Shown one piece after another: positions 49,813 through 58,017 of a stretch of DNA of 64,000 nt. Both the position numbers and the translations under genes were made by a program. The stretch comes from Streptomyces sp. M41(2017). Its GTDB lineage: Bacteria > Actinomycetota > Actinomycetes > Streptomycetales > Streptomycetaceae. The notes beneath the pieces were generated by a model. The model had not been told where the DNA came from and did not search any database. It was given only the letters and a program-made list of their open reading frames with translations. Every line of letters starts with the position of its first letter. Position 1 is the first letter of the stretch. Where the stretch lies: contig NZ_MWFK01000001.1 of NCBI RefSeq assembly GCF_002078175.1, forward strand, positions 4,092,001 to 4,156,000. The letters are read 5' to 3'.

Positions 49813-52536
49813 TTACGGCGCCCCGAAGGTCAGCACCAGCTGCGGGGTGTTCTCCGCGGCCGACGCCTCACTGGACCACACCCACAGCGCGTCCGTCCCG
49901 GTGCTCGTGAGCGCCAGGTCGTAGCTGCCCCCCAGAGCGGGGGAGAGCGCCGAGGTGTCGAGCGTCGCCGAGTAGACCGTCGACAGGTCGGTGGCCCCGG
50001 TGAGGGTGCCGACCGAGGTCGAGGAGACGGCGGGCCGTGACGTGTACGTGGTACCCGCCGCGGTCCAGCTCCCGGTCACCGGTCGTACGGCGATGTCGTC
50101 CGTGCTGCCCGCGGTGCTCAGCGTGGTCGTCTTCACCGCGAGCCGCGCGCTCTTGAGCACGGTTCCGGCCGGCGCCGCCGGCAGGGCGAAGCGCAGGTAC
50201 GTCTCGTACGCCGCGCTGCCGCGTACCGCCAGCGAGGTGGAGGTGCCGTAGTTGGTGCTCGCGGCACCGGCGTTGACGTACGTGTCGTCCGTGGCGCGGA
50301 CGGTCTGCACGCTGTCGGCCGGGGCCGAGGCCAGGGTGTAGTGGCTCTGCACCTGGACCGCGCTCAGCACCGACGGGTAGATCGCGGTCTCGTCGATCTG
50401 TCCGTTGAAGTAGTTGCTGGAGGGCTGGTTCGGCCACCCGTTGAGGTTGTCGCCGCCGACGTGCCAGTAGCCGCTGTAGGCCTGGCTGTTGGACTCGGCG
50501 AGCGTGCCGACCTGGCTGCCGTCCACGTACAGCGCCATCCCGGAGGAACCCTGGGTGGCGACGACGTGGTGCCAGGAGCCGTCGTTGTAGCCGTTGGACG
50601 AGGTGATGGTGCGGGCCGAGCCCGTCCACACGCCGTAGACCAGCCGGCCGTCGTTGCGCATGTAGACGTGCTTGTCGTAATTACCGCTGGCCCGCGTGGT
50701 GTTGTCACCGAACCCGACGAGCTTGCCGCCACTGGTCGTGGTCGTCTTGAACCAGGTCTCGATCGAGTACTGACTCGGCACCGTGGTGCGCTTGTCGCTG
50801 TACACGATCTGGTCCGAGCCGTTGAACCCGATGGCGGTGGACGGACCGGTCACGGCCGCCGGAGTCTGGCGCAGCGACGGCCCGTTGACGTGGATGCCGC
50901 TCTGGTCGCCGGACGAGGTGTCACCGACGAACGGAGTGGCCGACTCGTCGTAGCGCCAGTACAGGTTGGCACCGTCGTCGAGCACCTTCGCCGCGTACTT
51001 CTGCGCCGAGGTCGGCACCGTCACCGTGGCCGTGGAGGACAGCGCGGAGGCGTTGCCCGCACCGTCCGTCGCGGTCACCCGGTAGCTGTAGGTGGAACCG
51101 GCCGTGACGGTGGTGTCGGTGAACGACAGCTGCGGGCGCGACCACTCCACGGAGTCGCCGTCGACCGTGTACACCGGCGTGGAACCGCCGTTGCGGTACA
51201 CCTTGTACGTCAGCTTGGTGTCGTCCGTGTCGAGGCTGGCCCGCCAGCGGACGTGCGCCTCGGTCGGCTTGACCGACTCGGCGCTGACCGAGGGCACCGT
51301 CGGCGCGCCGACGTCCGGCGTCGCCGCGAAGCGCGTCAGACCCTGGGCCGCCGAGCCGTTGACGGTGGTGAACTCGCCGCCGACCCACATGTACTTGTTG
51401 TTCGAGGTCTCGGATATCGCCATGGCGCGCGGGCCGATGCCCTCGCCGAGACCGTCGTTGGTGTCCGGGAACCAGCCCAGCTTGTTGGTGCCGGAGGTCG
51501 GCTCCGCGAGCAGGTGGTGACGGCGCCCGTCGGGGTACTCCCCGACGCTGGAGCAGTCGTGCGCGTGCGAGGCGCTGTACACGACGGCCTGGTACGACTT
51601 GACGGCCTGGGTGGCGCCCAGGCAGGTGTCGCGCCAGCGCTGGTTCAGCGTGGACAGGTCCAGCGCGATACGGCCGTCGAAGACGCCGCCGCCGGTGCCC
51701 TCGTTGCCGGTGTAGAAGCCGGTGGCGTCCGTGTCGAGCGCCTTGACCACCGAGTTGTTCTCGATGAATCCCGGGTAGGTGCGGACGTTGGCGCCCGTGG
51801 CGGAGTCGACGACGGCCAGGGCGTGCGAGTTGGCGCCGTTGACGGTGAAGAAGTCACCGCCCAGGATCACGTTGCTGCCGTCCGGGGTGACCGCGACGGC
51901 CCGGCCGGGCTCGTCGACGTCGGCCTGGAACGGCTTGACGGCGCCGCTGGTGGCGTCGACCGCCGCGTACCGCGCGTGCGCGGCACCGCCGACCGAGGTG
52001 AAGTCGCCACCCAGGTACACGGTGTCGTTGGTGACCGCGAGTGTCCGCACGGTGGCGGAGACGCTCGGGTGGAAGTTCGCCTTGGGCGTGCAGGTGGCGA
52101 TGTCGATCGCGGCGAGGCTGCTGACCGGCGTGCCGTTGACCGCCCCGAAGTAACCGCCCGCGTACAGCGTCTTCTTGTCCGGCGAGACGGCGAGCGCACG
52201 GACCGTCGCGCTGCCGCTCCCGATCGTGAAGGACAGGTTGCAGGACGTCGGGTTGCCGGTCGCCGCGTTCAGCGCGACGAAGTTCACCGCGTTCTGCGCC
52301 GTGCCGCTGCCCCCCTCGGGCGGACGCACCTGCGAGAAGGTGCCGCCGGCGAACACGGTGCCGCCGGCCTCCGCCAGCGCCCACACGATGCCGTTGGTCT
52401 GCCACGTCGGCAGGTCGTCGGCGGTGAAGGCGACCGGCGCGGTGAGCGCTGCGGCCGGTTGCGGCATGGCCACCAGGCCCAGGCCTGCCGCTGTGGAAAG
52501 GACAAGGGCGGCGCTGAGCCCTCTGGATCTGTGCAT
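49813..52536 (-). CDS. Large secreted protein: beta-propeller, FN3, LamG and DNRLRE domains
   Basis: A 907-residue exported protein with a signal peptide (residues 1-31, cleavage near AAA-LTA). Residues 31-415 contain repeated propeller-like blades (TVFAGGTFSQV, TLYAGGYFGAVNG, TVYLGGDFTSVGG, VILGGDFFTVNG). An FN3 domain spans about 417-510, a LamG/concanavalin-like domain about 545-733 (YSIETWFKTTTTSGGK; GSWHHVVATQGSSG), and a DNRLRE/CBM96-type domain 745-907 (DDTYVNAGAASTNYG). The latter two often bind carbohydrate. No catalytic motif is visible. It may be an adhesin or glycan-binding wall protein for the neighbouring polysaccharide. Confidence 0.85.
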   Translation of the reverse strand: MHRSRGLSAALVLSTAAGLGLVAMPQPAAALTAPVAFTADDLPTWQTNGIVWALAEAGGTVFAGGTFSQVRPPEGGSGTAQNAVNFVALNAATGNPTSCNLSFTIGSGSATVRALAVSPDKKTLYAGGYFGAVNGTPVSSLAAIDIATCTPKANFHPSVSATVRTLAVTNDTVYLGGDFTSVGGAAHARYAAVDATSGAVKPFQADVDEPGRAVAVTPDGSNVILGGDFFTVNGANSHALAVVDSATGANVRTYPGFIENNSVVKALDTDATGFYTGNEGTGGGVFDGRIALDLSTLNQRWRDTCLGATQAVKSYQAVVYSASHAHDCSSVGEYPDGRRHHLLAEPTSGTNKLGWFPDTNDGLGEGIGPRAMAISETSNNKYMWVGGEFTTVNGSAAQGLTRFAATPDVGAPTVPSVSAESVKPTEAHVRWRASLDTDDTKLTYKVYRNGGSTPVYTVDGDSVEWSRPQLSFTDTTVTAGSTYSYRVTATDGAGNASALSSTATVTVPTSAQKYAAKVLDDGANLYWRYDESATPFVGDTSSGDQSGIHVNGPSLRQTPAAVTGPSTAIGFNGSDQIVYSDKRTTVPSQYSIETWFKTTTTSGGKLVGFGDNTTRASGNYDKHVYMRNDGRLVYGVWTGSARTITSSNGYNDGSWHHVVATQGSSGMALYVDGSQVGTLAESNSQAYSGYWHVGGDNLNGWPNQPSSNYFNGQIDETAIYPSVLSAVQVQSHYTLASAPADSVQTVRATDDTYVNAGAASTNYGTSTSLAVRGSAAYETYLRFALPAAPAGTVLKSARLAVKTTTLSTAGSTDDIAVRPVTGSWTAAGTTYTSRPAVSSTSVGTLTGATDLSTVYSATLDTSALSPALGGSYDLALTSTGTDALWVWSSEASAAENTPQLVLTFGAP

Positions 52537-52637
52537 GAACCCCCCGGCTTCCGGGCCCGCTTGCGGACCCATTGCCTCGGCGTGCCCGGCGGTGTTTCCC
52601 CTGATCCGCACGGGCCGCGTGAACTGTTTGCTCGCGA

Positions 52638-52663
52638 ACCATACGAGTACATGACACGTCATG
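52638..52663 (-). promoter_or_regulatory. Promoter/operator of the large secreted protein gene
   Basis: On the minus strand a -10 element TATGGT (52638-52643) is preceded by the inverted repeat CATGAC-AC-GTCATG (52650-52663), which fills the space between -10 and -35. That is a classical repressor position. The start codon is about 100 bases downstream. Confidence 0.45.
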
Positions 52664-52685
52664 GAACGCACTTGACTCATCTGGT

Positions 52686-52695
52686 AGGAAATTTC
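52686..52695. promoter_or_regulatory. AGGAAATTTC motif, copy 1
   Basis: A 10-base motif with a palindromic core GAAATTTC upstream of the large secreted protein gene. The same 10 bases recur in the gmd/fcl divergent promoter region. Confidence 0.35.
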
Positions 52696-52792
52696 AAGGT
52701 GTTCACGGCGTTTCCGTGACTCTCCCGAAGCCCACCAGACACGCACGGCCCCCTTTTCACAGGTGGCCGGCTTCCTCCGCAGGTGGCCCGCG

Positions 52793-53806
52793 TCAGCGGT
52801 CGATGCGCACGACGGCGCCCGCGAGCTCCCTCTCCACCTGCTGCACATCGGCGTCGACCATGATCCGCGCCAGCTCGTCGACCAGGACGGTCGGCTTCCA
52901 GCCCAGCAGTTCCTGGGCCTTGGACGCGTCACCGATCAGCGCGTCGACCTCGCTGGGACGCTCGTACTTGGGGTCGTAGCGCACGTGCTCGTTCCAGTCG
53001 AGCTCGGCGTGGGCGAACGCCGTCTCCACGAACTGCCGCACCGTGGCGGGGACTCCGGTGGCGACCACGTAGTCGGTCGCCTCGTCGTGCTGCAGCATCC
53101 GCCACATCGCCTCGACGTACTCGGGCGCGTAGCCCCAGTCGCGCACCGCGTCGAGGTTGCCGAGGTAGAGACGGTCCTGGAGGCCTGCCTTGATGCGGGC
53201 GACGGCGCGGGTGATCTTCCGGGTCACGAAGGTCTCGCCGCGGCGCGGGGACTCGTGGTTGAACAGGATGCCGTTGACCGCGAACATCCCGTACGCCTCA
53301 CGGTAGTTGACCGTGGTCCAGTACCCGAAGACCTTCGCGGCGCCGTACGGGCTGCGCGGGTGGAAGGGGGTGTCCTCGTTCTGCGGGGGCGGCGTCGAGC
53401 CGAACATCTCCGAGGACGAGGCCTGATAGATGCGGGTCTCGACCCCGCTCGCCCGGATGGCCTCCAGCAGCCGCAGCGGGCCCAGGCCGGTCACGTCACC
53501 GGTGTAGAGCGGCGCGTCGAACGAGACCCGCACATGCGACTGCGCGCCGAGGTTGTACACCTCGTCCGGCTGTATCTCGCGCAGCAGGTTCACCAGCGCC
53601 ACGCCGTCGGAGAGGTCGGCGTGGTGCAGCACGAAGTTCCGCTCGGCCTCCTGGGGGCCCTGGTAGATGTGGTCGATCCGCTCGGTGTTGAAGCTGGACG
53701 ACCGCCTCACCAGGCCGTGGACCCGGTATCCCTTCGCCAGCAGAAGCTCCGCCAGGTACGAGCCGTCCTGCCCGGTCACGCCGGTGATCAGCGCGGTCTT
53801 GGTCAT
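52793..53806 (-). CDS. gmd: GDP-mannose 4,6-dehydratase
   Basis: A 337-residue short-chain dehydrogenase-fold enzyme that converts GDP-mannose to GDP-4-keto-6-deoxymannose. The NADP loop is ITGVTGQDGSYLAELLL at the N-terminus, RRSSSFNTERIDH is near 35, the catalytic Ser/Thr-Tyr-Lys set lies in SSSEMFG and SPYGAAKVFG (Tyr near residue 155), and VNYREAYG and GRGETFVTRKI-type segments follow. It is divergent from fcl; together they make GDP-L-fucose for the polysaccharide. Confidence 0.95.
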   Translation of the reverse strand: MTKTALITGVTGQDGSYLAELLLAKGYRVHGLVRRSSSFNTERIDHIYQGPQEAERNFVLHHADLSDGVALVNLLREIQPDEVYNLGAQSHVRVSFDAPLYTGDVTGLGPLRLLEAIRASGVETRIYQASSSEMFGSTPPPQNEDTPFHPRSPYGAAKVFGYWTTVNYREAYGMFAVNGILFNHESPRRGETFVTRKITRAVARIKAGLQDRLYLGNLDAVRDWGYAPEYVEAMWRMLQHDEATDYVVATGVPATVRQFVETAFAHAELDWNEHVRYDPKYERPSEVDALIGDASKAQELLGWKPTVLVDELARIMVDADVQQVERELAGAVVRIDR

Positions 53807-53892
53807 GCGGTGTTCCCCTCCCTGCCGGATCCGCCCAGCGGGCCGGTCCGGTCCGTGCGCCCGCGGGTCGCGGGTCGCATGTCATGAACTAC

Positions 53893-53902
53893 AGGAAATT
53901 TC
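53893..53902. promoter_or_regulatory. AGGAAATTTC motif, copy 2
   Basis: Identical to 52686-52695, in the gmd/fcl divergent region. GTCATG lies a few bases away in both places, which suggests one regulator for both units. Confidence 0.35.
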
Positions 53903-53958
53903 GGCAGAGTTGCCGATCCGGGCGATCCGGCCCCGCGGCGCCTGGCATGATCCGGCAT

Positions 53959-54903
53959 ATGACCGCATCGCTCCTGCCCGAACGCGCCCGTGTCTTCGTC
54001 GCCGGCCACCGTGGCCTGGTGGGCTCCGCCGTGGCCCGCCGGCTCGCCGCCGACGGGCACGAGGTGCTCACCCGTACCCGCGCCGAACTGGACCTGCGCG
54101 ACGCCGCGCGCACCGCGGCCGAACTGACCGACCTGCGCCCCGACGCCGTGGTGCTCGCCGCCGCGAAGGTCGGCGGGATCATGGCCAACAGCACCCAGCC
54201 GGTGCAGTTCCTGGAGGAGAACCTCCGGATCCAGCTGAGCGTGATAGCCGGTTCCCACGCCGCCGGCGTGGGCCGGCTGCTCTTCCTGGGGTCGTCGTGC
54301 ATCTACCCCAAGCACGCCCCCCAGCCGATCAGCGAGGACGCCCTGCTGACCGGACCGCTGGAACCCACCAACGAGGCCTACGCCCTCGCGAAGATCGCGG
54401 GCATCGTCCAGGTGCAGTCCTACCGGCGTCAGTACGGCGCGTCCTACATCAGCGCCATGCCGACCAATCTCTACGGACCCGGCGACAACTTCGACCTGGA
54501 GACCTCCCACGTCCTGCCCGCGCTGATCCGCCGCTTCCACGACGCCGCGGCCGAGGGGCGTGAGGAGGTCACCCTGTGGGGCAGCGGCTCCCCGCGCCGG
54601 GAGTTCCTCCACGTCGACGATCTCGCCGCCGCCTGCGCCCTGCTGCTGCGCTCCTACGACGGCGACGAGCCGGTGAACGTCGGCTGCGGCAACGACCTCA
54701 CCATCCGCGAACTGGCCGCGACGGTCGCCGAGGTGACCGGCTTCACCGGACGGATCGGCTGGGACACCACCCGCCCCGACGGCACACCGCGCAAGCTGCT
54801 CGACATCTCCCGGCTCGCGGACCTCGGCTGGAAGCCGGCGATCCCGCTGCGCGACGGCATCGCCGCCACGTACGCCCACTGGCGCGGCGGTCTCGACGGC
54901 TGA
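53959..54903 (+). CDS. fcl: GDP-L-fucose synthase
   Basis: A 314-residue epimerase/reductase that completes GDP-L-fucose from the Gmd product. The NADP loop is VFVAGHRGLVGSAVARRL, then KVGGIMANSTQP near residue 73, LFLGSSCIYPKHAPQPISED near residue 111 and the Tyr-Lys pair in NEAYALAKIAG near residue 136. TNLYGPGDNFDLE follows, all as in the family. ATG 53959 has no ribosome site, but CATGAT seven bases upstream suggests a leaderless mRNA. It is followed by a strong terminator. Confidence 0.95.
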   Translation: MTASLLPERARVFVAGHRGLVGSAVARRLAADGHEVLTRTRAELDLRDAARTAAELTDLRPDAVVLAAAKVGGIMANSTQPVQFLEENLRIQLSVIAGSHAAGVGRLLFLGSSCIYPKHAPQPISEDALLTGPLEPTNEAYALAKIAGIVQVQSYRRQYGASYISAMPTNLYGPGDNFDLETSHVLPALIRRFHDAAAEGREEVTLWGSGSPRREFLHVDDLAAACALLLRSYDGDEPVNVGCGNDLTIRELAATVAEVTGFTGRIGWDTTRPDGTPRKLLDISRLADLGWKPAIPLRDGIAATYAHWRGGLDG

Positions 54904-54924
54904 CGGGCCCGACGGGTCGCCGGA

Positions 54925-54949
54925 CCCCGGCGCGCACCGCGCGCCGGGG
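54925..54949. terminator. Bidirectional terminator between fcl and sugar transferase gene
   Basis: An 11-bp perfect GC stem (54925-54935 with 54939-54949) and a 3-base loop between convergent genes. Confidence 0.8.
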
Positions 54950-54974
54950 AACTGTGCTCTCACGGGCGGCCCTC

Positions 54975-56450
54975 TCAGTACGCCCCGCGGCCGTCGACGA
55001 CGGCGCGGAACGTGCGGGCCATGACGTCGACATCACTGGTGAAGGACCAGTTGTCGACATAGCTCAGATCCAGCTGAACCGTTTCGTCCCACGAGAGGTC
55101 CGAGCGGCCGCTGATCTGCCACAGCCCGGTCATGCCCGGCCGTACGCTCAGCCGCCGCCACTCGACCGGGGTGTAGTGCGCCACCTCGTCCGCGAGCGGC
55201 GGACGCGGACCCACCAGGGACATGTCACCCTTGAGGACGTTGACGAGCTGGGGCAGTTCGTCCAGCGAGGTGCGCCGCAGCCAGTGGCCGACCCGGGTGA
55301 CCCGCGGGTCCCGGCGCATCTTGAACATCAGCCCGTCGTTCTCGTTCTCCTCGGCCAGTTCGGCCTTCAGCCGGTCGGAACCGACCCGCATGGTGCGGAA
55401 CTTCCACATCACGAAGGAGCGGCCGGACCGGCCGATGCGCTCGTGCAGATAGAGGACCGGACCCCGTGAGGACAGTTTCACCGCGAGCCCGACCAGCAGG
55501 AGTACGGGGGTCAGCGCGAGCAGCCCCAGCAGGGCGATGCTCCGGTCCAGGAGCCCCTTGAGCAGCGGCTGCATGCCCTCCCGTACCGGAGGAGCGACGC
55601 GCAGCAGCGACATCCCGCCGGCCGAGCCGGTCTCCAGGCGCTTGACGGAGACCTCCACCAGACCGGGAGCGACGAACAGTTCGATGCCGGCGTCGTGCAG
55701 TCCCCAGGACAGCCGCCGCAGCCGCTCCCCGGAGGTCGCGGCGCCGGGTACGACCAGCACCAGGTCGGCGCCGAGCCGGTGCACCGCGCTGATCACGAGG
55801 TTGGCGTCCTCCGCCGGGGCTTCCGGCGCGGTGGCGGCGAGCCGCTCCACGGTCCTGATCCCCGAGTCGAACGGACCCGAGCCCACCGGGACGGCACCGA
55901 CCGCCACGTACGGGTGGTCGGTGCGCGAGGCGAGATGCGCGGTGACGCCGTTCGCCGCGACCGGCTCGCCCACCACCAGAACCTTGATCACGGCCTGGGC
56001 GTTTCTGCGCACGGCGGCGAGATGGCGGTGAACCGCCTTGTGGCACAGCAGGGTCAGCAGCAGCGCCGGCAGCAGCGCCAGCAGGCACAGCGGTGCCCGC
56101 AGCCGGATCCCGGCCGAGGCATGCACCACCGCGAGCACGCCCAGCAGGATGAACCAGTCGTGGAGCACGGGCAGGGTGCCCCGGCTCTCGCCGATGCTCC
56201 GTGCCGCGTACCGCGAACGGAACAACTGGACGCCCGCCCACGCGAGTCCGGCGACGATGCCGCTCGGCACGGGCCACGGCTGGCGCGCGGTGGAGAACAT
56301 GACGGTGACCGGTACGCCCGCGCCGACGAGATCGGTGATCAGCGACGCCGGAAGATACCAACGGGACTTGCGTCCCATCCAAAGTGAAGAGCGCGCCCGT
56401 GAGCGCGCTTTGCGTGATCTCTCGGATTCAGTGGCCTGAACATCCCACAT
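54975..56450 (-). CDS. Polyprenyl glycosylphosphotransferase (initiating sugar transferase)
   Basis: A 491-residue membrane enzyme of the WbaP/WcaJ type. Four N-terminal helices lie between about residues 30 and 130, a CoA-binding-like Rossmann domain follows (VIKVLVVGEPVAANG near 155), then one more helix and the bacterial sugar transferase domain. Family signatures are HERIGRSGRSFVMWKFRTM near residue 350, RTSLDELPQLVNVLKGDMS near 405, GPRPPLADE and GMTGLWQISGRSDLS. It transfers a sugar-1-phosphate to undecaprenyl phosphate and so starts each repeat unit. ATG 56450 is chosen for the G-run just upstream; an earlier ATG at 56468 lacks one. Confidence 0.92.
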   Translation of the reverse strand: MWDVQATESERSRKARSRARSSLWMGRKSRWYLPASLITDLVGAGVPVTVMFSTARQPWPVPSGIVAGLAWAGVQLFRSRYAARSIGESRGTLPVLHDWFILLGVLAVVHASAGIRLRAPLCLLALLPALLLTLLCHKAVHRHLAAVRRNAQAVIKVLVVGEPVAANGVTAHLASRTDHPYVAVGAVPVGSGPFDSGIRTVERLAATAPEAPAEDANLVISAVHRLGADLVLVVPGAATSGERLRRLSWGLHDAGIELFVAPGLVEVSVKRLETGSAGGMSLLRVAPPVREGMQPLLKGLLDRSIALLGLLALTPVLLLVGLAVKLSSRGPVLYLHERIGRSGRSFVMWKFRTMRVGSDRLKAELAEENENDGLMFKMRRDPRVTRVGHWLRRTSLDELPQLVNVLKGDMSLVGPRPPLADEVAHYTPVEWRRLSVRPGMTGLWQISGRSDLSWDETVQLDLSYVDNWSFTSDVDVMARTFRAVVDGRGAY

Positions 56451-56744
56451 GTACCCCCCCAGGCACATTCAGCTGCACGAGTCGCCGGATGTCGCGAACA
56501 CCTATTCGTCGAACATGCGGCACGATGGTGAACAGTACGGCAAACTTGTGTACGCATGTGAGCGTTTACGTGAACGTCACCGAGAAGTGCCGAGCTGTAC
56601 GAAATCGCGCCCCGGGTCCACCCGTTGATCTTGCGCGGCGCAGGACTTCCGGAAATTCGTACGATCATAGAAAGTGCTGGCTACAGCTGGCTACAGTGTG
56701 CGCCCGGTGCGGAAGGGGCCGTACCGGGGTGAGGCGGGGAGAAC

Positions 56745-57902
56745 GTGGTGGGGGACAGGAACACGGCCGAGGCCGGTGTGACGGGCCGGGACGCAGGGGC
56801 GGGCCGGGATCGCGAGTTGGGCGGATCGGGACCGGATGTATTCGACCGGGTGAACGAGGGCGGTCGCGCGGAAGACCCTCCGACGAAGGGGGCCGACGCC
56901 CCCGCGGTGCCTCCGCGGCGTCGCATGAGCCGCACGCGGCGGGTGCTCCTCGGGGCGCTCGTGCTGTTCGCGGTGGCCCTGTTGCTGATGGGCGGCGTCG
57001 CCTGGTGGGCCGTCGACCACTACACCGGAAAGGTCGACCGCATCTCCGGGGTCTTCCCGAAGGTCCCCGCCGCGGCCCAGCCGGCCGCTTCCGACGGCGG
57101 GCAGACGTTCCTGCTCGTCGGCGTCGACAGCCGCTCCGACCTGCCGACCACCGGCCGTGACGCCAAGGCTCCCGAGTGGAAGTACGGCGCCCAGCGCAGC
57201 GACACGATGATGCTGGTCCACCTCCCGGCCGACCACTCCGGGGCGTACGTCGTCTCGCTGCCGCGTGACGCGTGGGTGGACATACCCGGACACGGCAAGG
57301 CGAAGCTCAACGCCTCCTTCTCCTGGGGCGGACCGCCGCTCCTCATCGACACCGTCCAGCGGCTCACCAAGGTGCGCGTCGACCATCTCGCGGTCATCGA
57401 CTGGGACGGATTCAAGAAACTCACCGACTCCGTGGGCGGCGTGAACCTCGTCGTGGACGGCGCGAGCCGCCACATGAACGGCACGCAGGCACTGACCTAC
57501 GTGCGGGAGCGGCACCACCTCGCGCGGGGCGACTTCGACCGGACGCACCGTCAGCAGTACTTCCTGCGCACGCTGTTGTCGAAGGTCATGCAGCCGTCCA
57601 CCTTCAAGAACCCGGTCAAGGCGGGCGAGGTGCTGGACGACCTCACCGCCGCGGTGAGCGTCGACGACCGGCTCGGCGACGGCGACCTGCGGGACCTGCT
57701 CTGGGACAACAAGAAGGTCCGCCCCGGCAACATGGTCTTCATGAACGCCCCCGCCAAGGGGACCGGCACCATCTCGGGACAGTCGGTGGTCCTGCTCGAC
57801 CAGACCAACGGATCCGACCTGTGGCGGGCGATGCGCGAGGACGCCCTCGACGTCTACCTCCAGTCCCACGACGTCGACAGGCTCGGCGCCACGACGTCCT
57901 GA
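56745..57902 (+). CDS. LytR-CpsA-Psr (LCP) family glycopolymer ligase
   Basis: A 385-residue membrane-anchored enzyme: polar N-terminus, one membrane helix near 65-88, then the extracytoplasmic LCP domain. Conserved positions include LLVGVDSRSD near 125, QRSDTMMLVHL near 150, VVSLPRDAWVDIPG near 168, KLNASFSWGG, and YVRERHHLARGDFDRTHRQQ near 252 with the Arg residues that hold the lipid pyrophosphate. LCP proteins transfer glycopolymers from lipid carrier to peptidoglycan. GTG 56745 (or 56748) follows GGGGAGAAC. In this locus it is the likely attachment enzyme. Confidence 0.92.
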   Translation: MVGDRNTAEAGVTGRDAGAGRDRELGGSGPDVFDRVNEGGRAEDPPTKGADAPAVPPRRRMSRTRRVLLGALVLFAVALLLMGGVAWWAVDHYTGKVDRISGVFPKVPAAAQPAASDGGQTFLLVGVDSRSDLPTTGRDAKAPEWKYGAQRSDTMMLVHLPADHSGAYVVSLPRDAWVDIPGHGKAKLNASFSWGGPPLLIDTVQRLTKVRVDHLAVIDWDGFKKLTDSVGGVNLVVDGASRHMNGTQALTYVRERHHLARGDFDRTHRQQYFLRTLLSKVMQPSTFKNPVKAGEVLDDLTAAVSVDDRLGDGDLRDLLWDNKKVRPGNMVFMNAPAKGTGTISGQSVVLLDQTNGSDLWRAMREDALDVYLQSHDVDRLGATTS

Positions 57903-57933
57903 CCCGACGCCGATGATCACACACGGTTGCCTC

Positions 57934-57956
57934 TTGGGTGACTTTCCGTCACCCAA
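57934..57956. promoter_or_regulatory. Inverted repeat TTGGGTGAC-N5-GTCACCCAA
   Basis: Two perfect 9-bp arms around a 5-base centre, between the LCP gene and the GH71 gene. It lies upstream of a TAGAGT sequence (57972-57977) that could be a -10 element. It may be an operator for the GH71 gene or a weak terminator of the LCP gene. Confidence 0.5.
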
Positions 57957-58017
57957 CAGGCCTCCCGTGCAGTAGAGTTCGCCACCGGTGGCCCATCGGC
58001 GTCCGCGGAGGACACCC

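Noticed and set aside
50341..52719. 792-codon open frame on the plus strand
   Set aside because: Antisense to the secreted propeller protein, whose signal peptide and domains are clear.
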